Part shown: positions 34,370 to 43,775 of the stretch, one piece after another
Layout: each line of letters starts with the position of its first letter
Numbering within the stretch: the first letter of the stretch is position 1
Assembly (NCBI RefSeq): GCF_030812255.1
Contig: NZ_JAUSSH010000001.1
Location: 558,001 to 622,000 of the forward strand
Reading direction: 5' to 3'
Length of the DNA: 64,000 nt
Source: Paeniglutamicibacter psychrophenolicus
GTDB lineage: Bacteria; Actinomycetota; Actinomycetes; Actinomycetales; Micrococcaceae
Notes under the pieces: generated by a model
Databases searched by the model: none
Told to the model about the DNA's origin: nothing
Seen by the model: only the letters and a program-made list of their open reading frames with translations
Made by a program: the position numbers and the translations under genes

Positions 34370-34951
34370 ATGGCTAACACCATCAAGCTTGACGGCGAAC
34401 TGCGCACCGACTTCGGCAAGGGTGCCGCACGCCAGGCACGCCGCGCCGGCAAGATCCCGGCAGTCATCTACGGCCACGGCACCGATCCGGTTCGCGTTCT
34501 GCTCCCGATCGCCGCAACCACCCTTGCCGTTCGTGGCGCCAACGCCCTGCTGAACATCTCGGTCGACGGCGAAGAAACCGTCACCCTGGTGAAGGACATC
34601 CAGCGCCACGCCCTGCGCCAGACCGTTGACCACCTTGACCTTCTGATCGTCAAGAAGGGCGAGAAGGTCGTCGTCGAGGTTTCCGTGCTCATCCAGGGCG
34701 AGCTGACCGCCGGTTCCTCCCTGTCGCTTGACCACCCGGTCATCGCCGTCGAGGCAGAAGCCGTTGCACTGCCGGAGCACGTTGTTGCCAACATCGCCGG
34801 CCTGCCGGCAGGCACCCAGGTCCTCGCCTCGGACCTGATCCTCCCGGAGGGCACCGCACTGGCCATCGAAGCCGACGTCGTCGTTGCAACCATCGACGCC
34901 GCAGCAGTCGAGTCCGAAGAGGATGCAGCGTCGGCAGCTTCCGCCGAGTAA
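34370..34951 (+). CDS. rplY: 50S ribosomal protein L25 / general stress protein Ctc
   Basis: 193 residues, the long Ctc/TL5 form. The N-terminal L25 domain (1-95) begins with ELRTDFGKGAARQARRAGKI and has PAVIYGHGTDPVRVLLP. The C-terminal TL5 domain carries KGEKVVVEVSVLIQGE and LPEHVVANIAGLPAGTQVLA. It ends in an acidic/Ala-rich tail (ESEEDAASAASAE). It binds 5S rRNA. AAGGAG lies six bases before the ATG. The neighbour pth follows at 22 bases, the common actinobacterial order. Confidence 0.95.
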   Translation: MANTIKLDGELRTDFGKGAARQARRAGKIPAVIYGHGTDPVRVLLPIAATTLAVRGANALLNISVDGEETVTLVKDIQRHALRQTVDHLDLLIVKKGEKVVVEVSVLIQGELTAGSSLSLDHPVIAVEAEAVALPEHVVANIAGLPAGTQVLASDLILPEGTALAIEADVVVATIDAAAVESEEDAASAASAE

Positions 34952-34973
34952 TCATCCTCATATTGGTTCTCGC

Positions 34974-35558
34974 ATGACTAGAGAAACCTGGCTTGTAGCC
35001 GGGCTCGGCAACCCCGGGCCCGGCTACGCGCATAACAGGCACAATGTTGGCCAAATGGTCCTCGACGAACTCGCCTCCCGAATCGGGGGAAAGTTCAAGA
35101 CGCATGCTTCCCGCGCCCAGATCCTCGAAGGTCGCATGGGAATCGGCGGCCCCCGTCTCGTCCTGGCAAAGCCGATGACCTACATGAACCTCTCGGGCGG
35201 CCCCGTGGCCAACCTGGCGAAGTTCTTCGGCATCGACCCCGCCCACGTCATTGCCGTGCACGACGAGATTGACATCCCCTTCGACACCGTCAAGCTCAAG
35301 CTCGGCGGGGGCGAGGGCGGACACAACGGGCTGCGCGACATTTCCAAGGCCCTGGGCACCAAGGACTACCTGCGGGTGCGCGTGGGCGTGGGGCGGCCCC
35401 CGGGCCGCATGGAGACCGCGGACTACGTGTTGAAGGACTTCTCGAAGGATGAAAAGAAGGACCTTCCGTTCTTGACCGACACGGCGGCGGACGCCGTGGA
35501 GGAAGTGGTGAACCACGGGCTGGAAGTGGCGCAGCGCAAGTTCCATATTGCGCCATAG
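34974..35558 (+). CDS. pth: Peptidyl-tRNA hydrolase
   Basis: 194 residues. Family motifs: WLVAGLGNPGPGYAHNRHNV with the catalytic His in RHN, LVLAKPMTYMNLSGGPV, VHDEIDIPFDTVKLKLGGGE with the catalytic-site Asp, and GHNGLRDISKALGTKDYLRV. It recycles peptidyl-tRNA released from stalled ribosomes. The frame is open 90 bases further up into rplY, but the ATG at 34,974 gives the standard start (MTRETWLVAGLGN). Confidence 0.95.
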   Translation: MTRETWLVAGLGNPGPGYAHNRHNVGQMVLDELASRIGGKFKTHASRAQILEGRMGIGGPRLVLAKPMTYMNLSGGPVANLAKFFGIDPAHVIAVHDEIDIPFDTVKLKLGGGEGGHNGLRDISKALGTKDYLRVRVGVGRPPGRMETADYVLKDFSKDEKKDLPFLTDTAADAVEEVVNHGLEVAQRKFHIAP

Positions 35559-35641
35559 GAACGTGAGCCGTTCGGTGAAACATCTTGCGTGATTTCCGCG
35601 ATTTGTTCAACGATCTTGCGACTCATACACTGTTCTAGTGC

Positions 35642-35723
35642 CGTTTTGGCCCCAAAACGAGGGGTCGGCAGCGGGAGGCCTCCGAGACTGGGCCACCCCC
35701 CACCCGCTGCCGACCTCTTTTTT
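35642..35723 (+). terminator. Intrinsic terminator after pth
   Basis: A 13-bp stem, GGTCGGCAGCGGG (35,663-35,675) with CCCGCTGCCGACC (35,703-35,715), is followed directly by TCTTTTTT, the best T-run on the plus strand here. A smaller inverted repeat, CGTTTTGG-CC-CCAAAACG, lies just upstream at 35,642-35,659. The remainder of the gap to sufS (35,724-35,912) has no supported gene and should contain the sufS promoter. Confidence 0.9.
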
Positions 35724-35912
35724 GTGCCCGGGAACGGGCCCCATGGTGCAGTGGTAAGGGTCCACTTATATGCCTTGAGGGCCCGGACGTGGGAGAATTA
35801 GCGAAGCAAATGATGCCGTATTCAAGATGCGGCCCGCGAAGACCGCCGCCCGACGGGCGAGGATGCACCCGCGGGCACATCCGGCATGGAACAACCTTCG
35901 GAGGATCCCAAC

Positions 35913-37229
35913 GTGTCCAGTGCTTCGCCCACGACGCAAGATACCCTTCCCCGGCACCTGGATGACGTGGAGGTCTCCCGACTGCGGGCCGACTTCCCCA
36001 TCCTGGGGCGCAGCGTCAACGGTGTTCCGCTGACATACCTGGATTCCGGGGCCACCTCGCAAAAGCCAAATTGCGTATACGAAGCCGAACAGCACTTCTA
36101 CGAGAACTTCAACGCGGCGGTCCACCGCGGGGCCCACTCGCTGGCCGTCGAGGCCACCGACGTCTTCGAGCAGGCCCGCACGGATGTTGCCGGCTTCATC
36201 GGGGCCAAGGACAACGAGGTCATCTGGACCTCCAACGCCACCGAGGCGCTGAACCTCATCACCTATTCCTTCGGCAACGCCAGCGCCGGCCTCGGGGGAG
36301 AAGCCGCCCGGGCCTTTGCCCTGGGTGCCGGGGACGAGATCGTGGTCACCGAGCTCGAGCACCACGCGAACCTGATCCCGTGGCAGGAACTGGCCCTGCG
36401 CACCGGCGCCACCCTGAAGTACATTCCCGTGGATGAGTCCGGTGCCCTGCGCATGGACCTGGCCGGGAAGATCATCACCCCGGCCACCAAGGTGCTCGCC
36501 TTCACCCATGTCTCCAACGTCCTGGGCACCGTGACCGATGTCCCCGCACTGGTGGCACTGGCCCGCAACGTCGGGGCGCTGACCGTCCTTGACGGCTGCC
36601 AGTCGGTCCCGCACCTGCCGGTGGACGTCAAGAAGCTCGACGTGGACTTCATGGCCTTCTCCGGGCACAAGATGCTCGGCCCCACCGGGATCGGCGGGCT
36701 GTACGGCCGCGCCGGGCTGCTGGACGCCATGCCGCCCTTCCTCACGGGAGGGTCCATGATCACCTCGGTGACCATGGAGAAGGCCGAGTACCTGCCCGCC
36801 CCGATGCGCTTCGAGGCCGGCACCCAACGGATCTCGCAGGCCCACGCCCTGGCCACCGCCGTTTCCTACCTGCAGGAGGTCAGCATGGACCGCATCGCCG
36901 CCTGGGAGGAACTGCTGGGCGAGCGCATGCTCACCGGACTGGGATCCATCCCCGGAGTGCGCGTCCTGGGCCCGGCCCCCGGTGCAGCCCGCATCGGCAC
37001 CGCGCCCTTCGTCGTCGAAGGCGTGCACCCGCACGACGTGGGCCAGTTCCTGGACTCGCGCGGCGTGGCCGTGCGGGTCGGGCACCACTGTGCCCAACCG
37101 CTGCACCGCGCGCTGGGCGTCGTCTCCAGTACCCGTGCCAGCACCTACCTTTACAACACCACCAGCGACATCGACCGCCTGCTCAACGCGGTGTCCGATG
37201 TGCGCGGATACTTCGGAGTCGGCAAATGA
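35913..37229 (+). CDS. sufS: SufS-type cysteine desulfurase
   Basis: About 438 residues. PLP enzyme motifs: LDSGATSQKPNCVYEA, NFNAAVHRGAHSLAVEAT, ELEHHANLIPW, VLDGCQSVPHLPVDVKKLDV, and the Schiff-base lysine in AFSGHKMLGPTGIGGLYGR. The catalytic Cys is present in VRVGHHCAQPLHRALG. It extracts sulfur from cysteine for Fe-S cluster assembly. The GTG at 35,913 has GGAGG eight bases upstream; ATG 35,886 is an upstream alternative without a good site. It overlaps sufU by ATGA. The scaffold genes sufBCD are not in the window. Confidence 0.94.
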   Translation: MSSASPTTQDTLPRHLDDVEVSRLRADFPILGRSVNGVPLTYLDSGATSQKPNCVYEAEQHFYENFNAAVHRGAHSLAVEATDVFEQARTDVAGFIGAKDNEVIWTSNATEALNLITYSFGNASAGLGGEAARAFALGAGDEIVVTELEHHANLIPWQELALRTGATLKYIPVDESGALRMDLAGKIITPATKVLAFTHVSNVLGTVTDVPALVALARNVGALTVLDGCQSVPHLPVDVKKLDVDFMAFSGHKMLGPTGIGGLYGRAGLLDAMPPFLTGGSMITSVTMEKAEYLPAPMRFEAGTQRISQAHALATAVSYLQEVSMDRIAAWEELLGERMLTGLGSIPGVRVLGPAPGAARIGTAPFVVEGVHPHDVGQFLDSRGVAVRVGHHCAQPLHRALGVVSSTRASTYLYNTTSDIDRLLNAVSDVRGYFGVGK

Positions 37230-37675
37230 GCGATCTGGACCAGCTGTACCAACAAATCATCCTGGACCATGCCAAGGCCCGGCACGGTGCCGGGTTGGTC
37301 GAGGCGCCCGAGGGCGTGGCCAGCGGCGAATCGATGCAGCACAACCCGGTGTGCGGTGACCATATCCGCCTGCGCATCCAGCTTGAGGGGAGCACCGTGA
37401 AGAACGTTTCCTGGGAGGGGGACGGGTGTTCGATCTCGATGGCCTCGGCCTCGGTGCTCAGCGAGATGGCCGAAGGCCTCGAACGGGATGAATTCATGGT
37501 CATCCTGGACGAGTTCCGCGAGCTGATGCGCTCGCGCGGATCCCGTGCCGGTGACGAAGAAGTCCTGGGCGACGGAGCGGCCTTTGCCGGGGTCTCCAAG
37601 TTCCCCGCCCGGGTCAAGTGCGCCATGCTCTCCTGGGTGGCCGCGGAGGCCGCCCTGTTGGCAGCCAACGACTAG
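37226..37675 (+). CDS. sufU: SufU-type Fe-S assembly / sulfur acceptor protein
   Basis: 149 residues. It has the zinc ligands of SufU: NPVCGDHIRL (Cys and Asp), EGDGCSISMASASVLSEM and KFPARVKCAMLSW, three conserved Cys plus Asp. SufU accepts sulfur from SufS via a zinc-ligand exchange. The start overlaps the sufS stop (ATGA), so the pair is made together. Confidence 0.95.
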   Translation: MSDLDQLYQQIILDHAKARHGAGLVEAPEGVASGESMQHNPVCGDHIRLRIQLEGSTVKNVSWEGDGCSISMASASVLSEMAEGLERDEFMVILDEFRELMRSRGSRAGDEEVLGDGAAFAGVSKFPARVKCAMLSWVAAEAALLAAND

Positions 37676-37696
37676 GACGCACGCCCCCGTATGGCA

Positions 37697-37750
37697 AAGG
37701 GCCGGGTTGGCGGGCCGCAGGAGATCCTGTGGCCCGCCAACCCGGCCCTT
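37697..37750. terminator. Long bidirectional terminator between sufU and nhaA
   Basis: A perfect 20-bp stem (37,697-37,716 with 37,731-37,750), extended inside by CAGG/CCTG, between the convergent ends of sufU and nhaA. A short TTT run flanks the stem on the minus-strand side only. Confidence 0.88.
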
Positions 37751-37767
37751 GTTCGTGCGGAGTCGGG

Positions 37768-39120
37768 CTAGGCGTTGTTCTCCGGAGCCTGGAAAACATC
37801 CGGGATGCCGTCTTTGTTCTCGTCCCTAGCGGCGCGTTCGTTCACCAGGCGGTAGCGACGGTCGCGTGGCCGCAGCCAGATTGTGCCGAGGATCGCTGCC
37901 AGCAGGGAACCTGTCAGGATCGCGACCTTGGCGTGGTCGTAGTGTGGCGAAGCCAGGCCGAAGGACAGTTCCGAGACCAGCAGCGACACTGTGAAGCCGA
38001 TTCCGGCAAGGAACGTCACGCCCAGGAGGTCGCCCCACTTGGTGTCGGGATCGAGGTTAGCCTTCGACGACCGGGTCACCAGCCAGGTGGCGCCCAGGAT
38101 GCCAATGGGCTTGCCGAAGACCAGTCCGAAGACAATGCCCCAGAGCACCGGGTCGCCCAGGGCCGAGGCGAAGCCCTCGGCGCCACCGACGGCCACGCCG
38201 GCCGAGAAGAACGCAAAGACCGGGACGCAGAAACCGCTGGAGAGCGGGCGGAAGCGGTGTTCGAATTGCTCGGCCAGGCCCGGCTTGTCGATTTCGTGCT
38301 TGTTCTTGCGCAGCACCGGGACACAGAAGCCCAGGACAACGCCGGCAATGGTCGAGTGGATGCCCGAGCCGAAGACCAGGGCCCAGCTCGCGATGCCCAG
38401 CGGCAACAGGATGACCCAGGGTGCCCAGAGGTTCGCGGCAAAGAACCTCGGCCACATGTGCGTGAGGAATGCGTAGAGGCCGATGGGCGCGATCGCCATC
38501 AGGAGGTACGGCGGGCGCAAGTCATCGGTGAAGACGAAGGCGATGATGACAATGGCAATCAGGTCATCGACCACCGCGAGCGTCAGCAGGAAGATGCGAA
38601 GCGGGGAGGGCAGGTTCGACCCGATGACCGCAAGCACCGCAACCGCAAAGGCGATGTCGGTGGCGGTGGGGATGGCCCAGCCGCGCAGGGTTTCCCCGCC
38701 GGTGGAAGCATTCAGGGCGGCAAAGATCAGGGCCGGGACCAGCACTCCGCCGAAGGCCGCCGTCACCGGGACGATGGCACGTTTCATGTCGCGCAGGTCC
38801 CCGGCGACGAATTCCTTTTTCAGCTCCAAGCCGACTAGGAAGAAGAACACCGCCAGCAGGCCGTCTGCGGCCCAGTGGCCGAGGGAGAGGTTCAGGTCGA
38901 TACCGAAGGCCTGGAAACCGATGGTGAAATCGCGCAGGGCAAAGTAGCTGTCGGATGCGGGGGAGTTGGCCCAGATCAGCGCCACGATGGCACCGATGAT
39001 CAGTACGAGTCCGCCAACGGTCTCCTTGCGGAGGATCTCACCGATGCGCAGGGACTCGGCGTAACTGCCGGGGCCAAAAACCGTCTTGGGTTTCGGTGTG
39101 GGTGTGGGGGATTGGCTCAT
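37768..39120 (-). CDS. nhaA: NhaA-family Na+/H+ antiporter with C-terminal DxNxDG motif
   Basis: 450 residues, about 12 transmembrane helices. NhaA landmarks: [13 protein letters not shown] at 92-104, [17 protein letters not shown] at 151-167, and the ion-binding Asp pair in [10 protein letters not shown] at D185-D186. [16 protein letters not shown] and [20 protein letters not shown] also match. It exports Na+ in exchange for protons, mainly at alkaline pH. The cytoplasmic tail ends with [14 protein letters not shown], a Dx[DN]xDG-type calcium-loop look-alike (D433 to D441). The N-terminus is Pro/Thr-rich. Isolated minus-strand gene, convergent with sufU. Confidence 0.95.
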   Translation of the reverse strand: MSQSPTPTPKPKTVFGPGSYAESLRIGEILRKETVGGLVLIIGAIVALIWANSPASDSYFALRDFTIGFQAFGIDLNLSLGHWAADGLLAVFFFLVGLELKKEFVAGDLRDMKRAIVPVTAAFGGVLVPALIFAALNASTGGETLRGWAIPTATDIAFAVAVLAVIGSNLPSPLRIFLLTLAVVDDLIAIVIIAFVFTDDLRPPYLLMAIAPIGLYAFLTHMWPRFFAANLWAPWVILLPLGIASWALVFGSGIHSTIAGVVLGFCVPVLRKNKHEIDKPGLAEQFEHRFRPLSSGFCVPVFAFFSAGVAVGGAEGFASALGDPVLWGIVFGLVFGKPIGILGATWLVTRSSKANLDPDTKWGDLLGVTFLAGIGFTVSLLVSELSFGLASPHYDHAKVAILTGSLLAAILGTIWLRPRDRRYRLVNERAARDENKDGIPDVFQAPENNA

Positions 39121-39300
39121 GGTCTACTTCTTTTCATTTCGGGGACGCTGAAGTTATCGCCGACCAGACTTCCCGGCACACCAAGAACCACACTAACGCC
39201 TAAACGTGTCCCGATGCACACCGAGGCAACCGCATGACCTTGAGAACAGGGTGTCCCGTGGCAGCCGGCTGCATCTCCGGGGAAGTCGTAAGAGACGACA

Positions 39301-39345
39301 GGACCGGTGCCTGACGTGCCCGAACGGACACGCACGCACCGGTCC
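39301..39345 (-). terminator. Hairpin downstream of the DUF2505-like gene
   Basis: GGACCGGTGC (39,301-39,310) pairs with GCACCGGTCC (39,336-39,345), with further pairing inside. It lies 55 bases beyond the stop of the minus-strand gene. No strong T-run. The rest of the 39,121-39,399 gap, including the nhaA promoter area, shows nothing else I can support. Confidence 0.6.
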
Positions 39346-39399
39346 CGGGCGAAGGAACCAGCCCACCGAAGAAATCGGCGGATTGGTTCGGTCCGACCC

Positions 39400-39897
39400 C
39401 TAGACGCGTTCGATCCAGGAGGACACCTTGGCGCCCTGCAGCGCCAGCGCCTTGGAGATGAACGGCTCGGCGGCCGAGGCGATCTTGCCACCCACGAACG
39501 GGATGGAGGAGGACACGGTGGCTTCCACGCCCAGTGCGGAGCCCGCATCGGTGGCCTTCAGCGACTCGGTGCCGGCGACGGAGACCGGTAGCGAACCTAC
39601 GGTGACCTTCAGCGTGGCCTGGCGCGATCCGTCGGCGGCGGGTGCGGACCAGGACTCGACCTGGGTGACGTCGACGGTCTGGCCGACGAACTTCCGGGCG
39701 ATTTCCGGGGCCCGGTCGGTGGGCAGGGTGCGCACCGTGGTCAGGGTGAACGCCGCGGCGGTGTCGCCGGCGACCTCGAAGCTCTTCAGCGTGCCGCCGA
39801 CCAAACCGGTCAGGTGCTCGGCGAAGTCGCGGTCTGCCAGCGTGGCAATGACGGCTTCGGGGGCATGGATCAAATCAGTGGTGGCGTTAAGGGCCAT
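39400..39897 (-). CDS. DUF2505-like protein (START/SRPBCC-like fold)
   Basis: 165 residues. The sequence has the pattern of DUF2505 actinobacterial proteins: a helix and DRDFAEHLTGLVGGTLKSFE at the start, TLPTDRAPEIARKFVGQTVD, VESWSAPAADGSRQATLKV in the middle, and a C-terminal long helix with VGGKIASAAEPFISKALALQ. These are thought to adopt a polyketide-cyclase-like lipid-binding fold; the function is unknown. ATG 39,897 is chosen with GGAG about ten bases upstream; the frame extends to 40,014 but the added residues look non-coding. It is divergent from mfd. Confidence 0.85.
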   Translation of the reverse strand: MALNATTDLIHAPEAVIATLADRDFAEHLTGLVGGTLKSFEVAGDTAAAFTLTTVRTLPTDRAPEIARKFVGQTVDVTQVESWSAPAADGSRQATLKVTVGSLPVSVAGTESLKATDAGSALGVEATVSSSIPFVGGKIASAAEPFISKALALQGAKVSSWIERV

Positions 39898-40070
39898 GGG
39901 GCAAAACTCCGTAAAATAGATTGGCCGAACCAAATGTTCTTGCAACCCCACCAGCGTACCGGGCATGGGCGCGCGCGGCGGTACGCTTGAATGGCGCACC
40001 CCGGGACCCGGCATGGATCTCGGGTACTTGTGTTGTGCGCGTACCCGGTCTTCGGAAAGGACCCCAGTCG

Positions 40071-43000
40071 ATGGCGCTTCACGGCCTGCGCACCGCCCTG
40101 CGAGAAGACATTTCCTTTTCCCGCGTCAGATCCAATGCGGCCACGACCTATGCTGCCCGCGCCAACGAGCTGGAGATCGCGGCCCCCGCCGGGATGCGCG
40201 CGGTCATCACCGCCGAGGCCGTCGAGGCCCTGCGCACCAAGGTCGCCGGCGGCCTGCTGCTGGCGGTGACCGCCACCGGCCGCGAGGCCGAGGAACTGGT
40301 GGCCGGGCTGCACGGGTTCCTGCCCGCCGACGCCGTGGCGGAATTCCCCTCCTGGGAAACCCTGCCCCACGAACGGCTCTCCCCGCGTTCGGACACCGTG
40401 GGCCGGCGCCTGCACGTGCTGCGCCGGCTGGAAACCCGCGACCCTTCCCTGCAGGTCATCGTCGCCCCGATCCGCGCCGTCATCCAGCCGCTGGTCGCGG
40501 GACTGGGCAAGCTGGAACCCGTGGAGCTGGCGGTGGGCGACGAATACGAGTTCTCCGCCGTCGTCCGGGCCCTGGCCGACGCCGCATATGCCCGGGTGGA
40601 CATGGTCACGCACCGCGGTGAATTCGCCGTGCGCGGCGGCATCCTCGACGTCTTCCCGCCCACCTCCAACCACCCGGTGCGCATCGACTTCTTCGGGGAC
40701 GAGATCGAGGCCATGCGCTATTTCTCCATCGCCGACCAGCGCTCGCTGGAAGGCGAAGCGCCCACCGCGATCCAGGCCCCGCCCTGCCGCGAGCTGCTGA
40801 TCACCCCCGCGGTGATGTCCCGGGCCGCGAAGCTGCAAACCCAAATGCCCGCCGCACGCGACATGCTCGCCAAGATCGCCGGGGGCGTCGCGGTGGAGGG
40901 CATGGAGTCCCTGGCCCCGCTGCTGGTCGATGCCATGGTGCCGCTGCTCTCGGTGCTGCCGGCCGAATCCATCGCCGTGGTCATGGAACCCGAACGTGTG
41001 CGGGCCCGGGCCCACGACCTGGAAGCCACCAACGCCGAATTCCTGGCCGCCGCCTGGGCCACGGCCTCCGACGGCGGGGCGGCACCGCTTGACCTGTCCC
41101 AGGCCCAGGCGCAGGCCGCGGTGGACGAACTTGAGGCCGGGGACTTCACCTCCCTGGCCGCCACCCGCACGCACGCGCAGGCCGCCGCGGTGTCCTGGTG
41201 GTCGCTGACCTCGCTGGGATCCGACGCGGAGCTGCTGCCCGAGGCCGACACGATCCGCATCAACGCCCGCGAGCCGCGCGGCTACCAGGGGGATGTGGCC
41301 GAGATGCTCGAGTTCATCTCCCGGCGCATCAAGGACGACTGGTCGATCGTGGTGGCCACCGACGGCCCCGGCCCCGCCCAACGGCTGGCCGAGCTCTTCC
41401 ACGACGCCGACATCCCCACCCACCGCATCAATTCGCTGGACGAGGCACCCACCCCCGGGCTGATCGAGATCACCACGGGCCAGGCCGGGCGCGGGTTCGC
41501 CCTGGATTCGCTGAAGCTCGGCTTCCTCACCGAGGCGGACCTCCTGGGCCGCTCCAGCGCCTACGCCCCGCGCGGGGCCAAGCGACTTGCCGCCAAGCGC
41601 CGCAACGCCGTGGACCCGCTCACACTCACCGAGGGCGACTTCGTCGTCCACGAACAGCACGGCATCGCCAGGTTCGTGGAGCTGATAGCCCGCAAGGTCG
41701 CCGGCGGGGCCGACGCCAAGCGCGAATACCTGGTCCTGGAGTATGCGCCGTCCAAGCGCGGGGCACCGGGGGACAAGCTCTTTGTCCCCACCGACCAGCT
41801 GGACCAGGTCACCCGCTACGTCGGCGGGGAGGCCCCGACCTTGTCCAAGATGGGCGGCTCGGACTGGTCAAGCACCAAGTCCAAGGCGCGCAAGGCCGTC
41901 AAGGAGATCGCCGGGGACTTGATCCGGCTCTACTCCGCCCGCATGGCCAGCCGCGGCCACGCCTTCGGAACCGACACCCCCTGGCAGTCGGAGCTGGAGG
42001 AGGCCTTCGCCTACGTGGAGACCCCCGACCAGCTGACCACCATCAACGAGGTCAAGGCCGACATGGAGCGCGAGATCCCGATGGACCGGCTGGTCTCCGG
42101 CGACGTGGGCTTCGGCAAGACCGAGATCGCGGTGCGCGCCGCGTTCAAGGCCGTGCAGGACTCCAAGCAGGTCGCCGTGCTGGTGCCCACCACGCTGCTG
42201 GCCTCCCAGCACCAGCAGACCTTCACCGAGCGATACTCCGGCTTCCCGGTGCGCGTGAAGACGCTCTCGCGCTTCCAGACCGCGAAGGAATCCAAGGACA
42301 TCATCGAAGGGCTGAAAAACGGCACCGTCGACGTGGTCATCGGCACCCACCGGCTGCTCTCGGACACCGTGCAGTTCAAGGACCTGGGCCTGGTGGTGGT
42401 CGACGAGGAGCAGCGCTTCGGCGTCGAGCACAAGGAACAGCTCAAGAAGATGCGCACCAACGTGGATGTGCTGTCCATGTCCGCGACCCCGATCCCGCGC
42501 ACCCTGGAGATGTCCCTGACCGGCATCCGCGAGACCTCCACGCTGGCCACGCCGCCGGAGGAGCGCCACCCGGTGCTCACCTACGTGGGCCCGCGCACCG
42601 ACAAGCAGATCTCCGCCGCCATCCGCCGCGAGCTGATGCGCGACGGGCAGGTCTTCTTCGTCCACAACCGCGTCTCCTCCATCGACAAGATCGCCTCCGA
42701 GCTGCGCGAACTGGTCCCCGAGGCGCGTGTGGAGGTGGCGCACGGCAAGATGAGCGAGTCCCGGCTGGAGAAGATCATCCAGGACTTCTGGGAGAAGAAG
42801 TTCGACGTGTTGGTCTCCACCACCATCATCGAGACCGGTCTGGACATCTCCAACGCCAACACGCTGATCGTGGATAGGGCCGACAACTACGGCCTGTCCC
42901 AGCTGCACCAGCTGCGCGGACGCGTGGGCCGCGGCCGCGAGCGCGCGTACGCCTACTTCCTGTGGAACGCGGAGAAGCCGCTGGGCGAGGTCGCCCTGGA

Positions 43001-43685
43001 ACGGCTCAAGGCCGTGGCGGCGCACAACGAGCTCGGCTCCGGCTACCAGCTGGCCATGAAGGACCTGGAGATCCGCGGCGCCGGCAACCTGCTCGGCGGG
43101 GAGCAGTCCGGGCACATCGCGGGTGTCGGCTTCGACTTGTACCTGCGCCTGGTCGGCGAGGCGGTGGCCGACTTCAAGGGGGAGGCCGACGAGAAGACCG
43201 CGGAGATGAAGATCGAGCTGCCGGTCAATGCGCACCTGCCGCACGACTACGTGCCCGGGGAGCGGCTGCGCCTGGAGGCCTACCGAAAGATCGCCGCGGC
43301 GACCGACTTCGCGGCGCTTGAGGATGTGCTGGCGGAGCTGGTGGACAGGTACGGGCAGCCGCCGGCCCCGGTGGTGAACCTGTTGGAGGTTGCCCGGATC
43401 CGCATCCGCGCCCGGGCACTGGGCCTGACCGACGTGGCGATGATGGGCAACGCGATCAAGTTCGCCCCGGCGGCCATCGCGAACCTGCCCGACTCGCGCC
43501 AGCTGCGCCTTGCGCGGATGTACAAGGGCGCCGCCGACAAGCCGGCGCTGAACGCCATCACCATCCCGAAGCCGCAGACCTCGCCGGTGGGGGGACGGGA
43601 CCTGGTGGACGAGCAGATCCTGGAGTGGGTCTCGTCCGTGCTGTCCAACATCTTCGAGGTCGAGGCGCCGCGCGCCAGGGCCTGA
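40071..43685 (+). CDS. mfd: Transcription-repair coupling factor
   Basis: 1204 residues, full length. The N-terminal UvrB-like region includes PHERLSPRSDTVGRRLHVLR and FDFFGDEIE-like VRIDFFGDEIEAM. The CarD-type RNA-polymerase-interacting domain starts near residue 520 (EGDFVVHEQHGIARFVEL). Superfamily-2 translocase motifs follow: Walker A SGDVGFGKTEIA near 676-687, DEEQRFG near 778, MSATPIPRTLEMSL, and VHNRVSSIDKIA to the RGRVGRGRERAYAYF motif VI. It removes stalled RNA polymerase and recruits UvrA. The frame is open to 39,921, but ATG 40,071 with AAAGGA upstream gives the family N-terminus. Confidence 0.96.
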   Translation: MALHGLRTALREDISFSRVRSNAATTYAARANELEIAAPAGMRAVITAEAVEALRTKVAGGLLLAVTATGREAEELVAGLHGFLPADAVAEFPSWETLPHERLSPRSDTVGRRLHVLRRLETRDPSLQVIVAPIRAVIQPLVAGLGKLEPVELAVGDEYEFSAVVRALADAAYARVDMVTHRGEFAVRGGILDVFPPTSNHPVRIDFFGDEIEAMRYFSIADQRSLEGEAPTAIQAPPCRELLITPAVMSRAAKLQTQMPAARDMLAKIAGGVAVEGMESLAPLLVDAMVPLLSVLPAESIAVVMEPERVRARAHDLEATNAEFLAAAWATASDGGAAPLDLSQAQAQAAVDELEAGDFTSLAATRTHAQAAAVSWWSLTSLGSDAELLPEADTIRINAREPRGYQGDVAEMLEFISRRIKDDWSIVVATDGPGPAQRLAELFHDADIPTHRINSLDEAPTPGLIEITTGQAGRGFALDSLKLGFLTEADLLGRSSAYAPRGAKRLAAKRRNAVDPLTLTEGDFVVHEQHGIARFVELIARKVAGGADAKREYLVLEYAPSKRGAPGDKLFVPTDQLDQVTRYVGGEAPTLSKMGGSDWSSTKSKARKAVKEIAGDLIRLYSARMASRGHAFGTDTPWQSELEEAFAYVETPDQLTTINEVKADMEREIPMDRLVSGDVGFGKTEIAVRAAFKAVQDSKQVAVLVPTTLLASQHQQTFTERYSGFPVRVKTLSRFQTAKESKDIIEGLKNGTVDVVIGTHRLLSDTVQFKDLGLVVVDEEQRFGVEHKEQLKKMRTNVDVLSMSATPIPRTLEMSLTGIRETSTLATPPEERHPVLTYVGPRTDKQISAAIRRELMRDGQVFFVHNRVSSIDKIASELRELVPEARVEVAHGKMSESRLEKIIQDFWEKKFDVLVSTTIIETGLDISNANTLIVDRADNYGLSQLHQLRGRVGRGRERAYAYFLWNAEKPLGEVALERLKAVAAHNELGSGYQLAMKDLEIRGAGNLLGGEQSGHIAGVGFDLYLRLVGEAVADFKGEADEKTAEMKIELPVNAHLPHDYVPGERLRLEAYRKIAAATDFAALEDVLAELVDRYGQPPAPVVNLLEVARIRIRARALGLTDVAMMGNAIKFAPAAIANLPDSRQLRLARMYKGAADKPALNAITIPKPQTSPVGGRDLVDEQILEWVSSVLSNIFEVEAPRARA

Positions 43686-43703
43686 TAAGTGCCGGACACG
43701 CCA

Positions 43704-43746
43704 ATGCCGGGCGGGCCAGCCCCTGGTGGGGCGGCCGGCCCGGCCT
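43704..43746. terminator. GC hairpin between mfd and uspA
   Basis: The GGCCAGCCCC and GGGGCGGCC arms around TGGT form an imperfect stem between two convergent gene ends. There is no T-run, so this is a weak call. Confidence 0.4.
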
Positions 43747-43775
43747 CCGTGCCCGTCGGATCTGCGGGGCGGTTC

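Noticed and set aside
35735-35800. tRNA-like stretch with TGGTGCAGTGGTAAGGG
   Set aside because: It resembles a D-arm but there is no acceptor pairing, anticodon arm or T-arm with GTTCRA.
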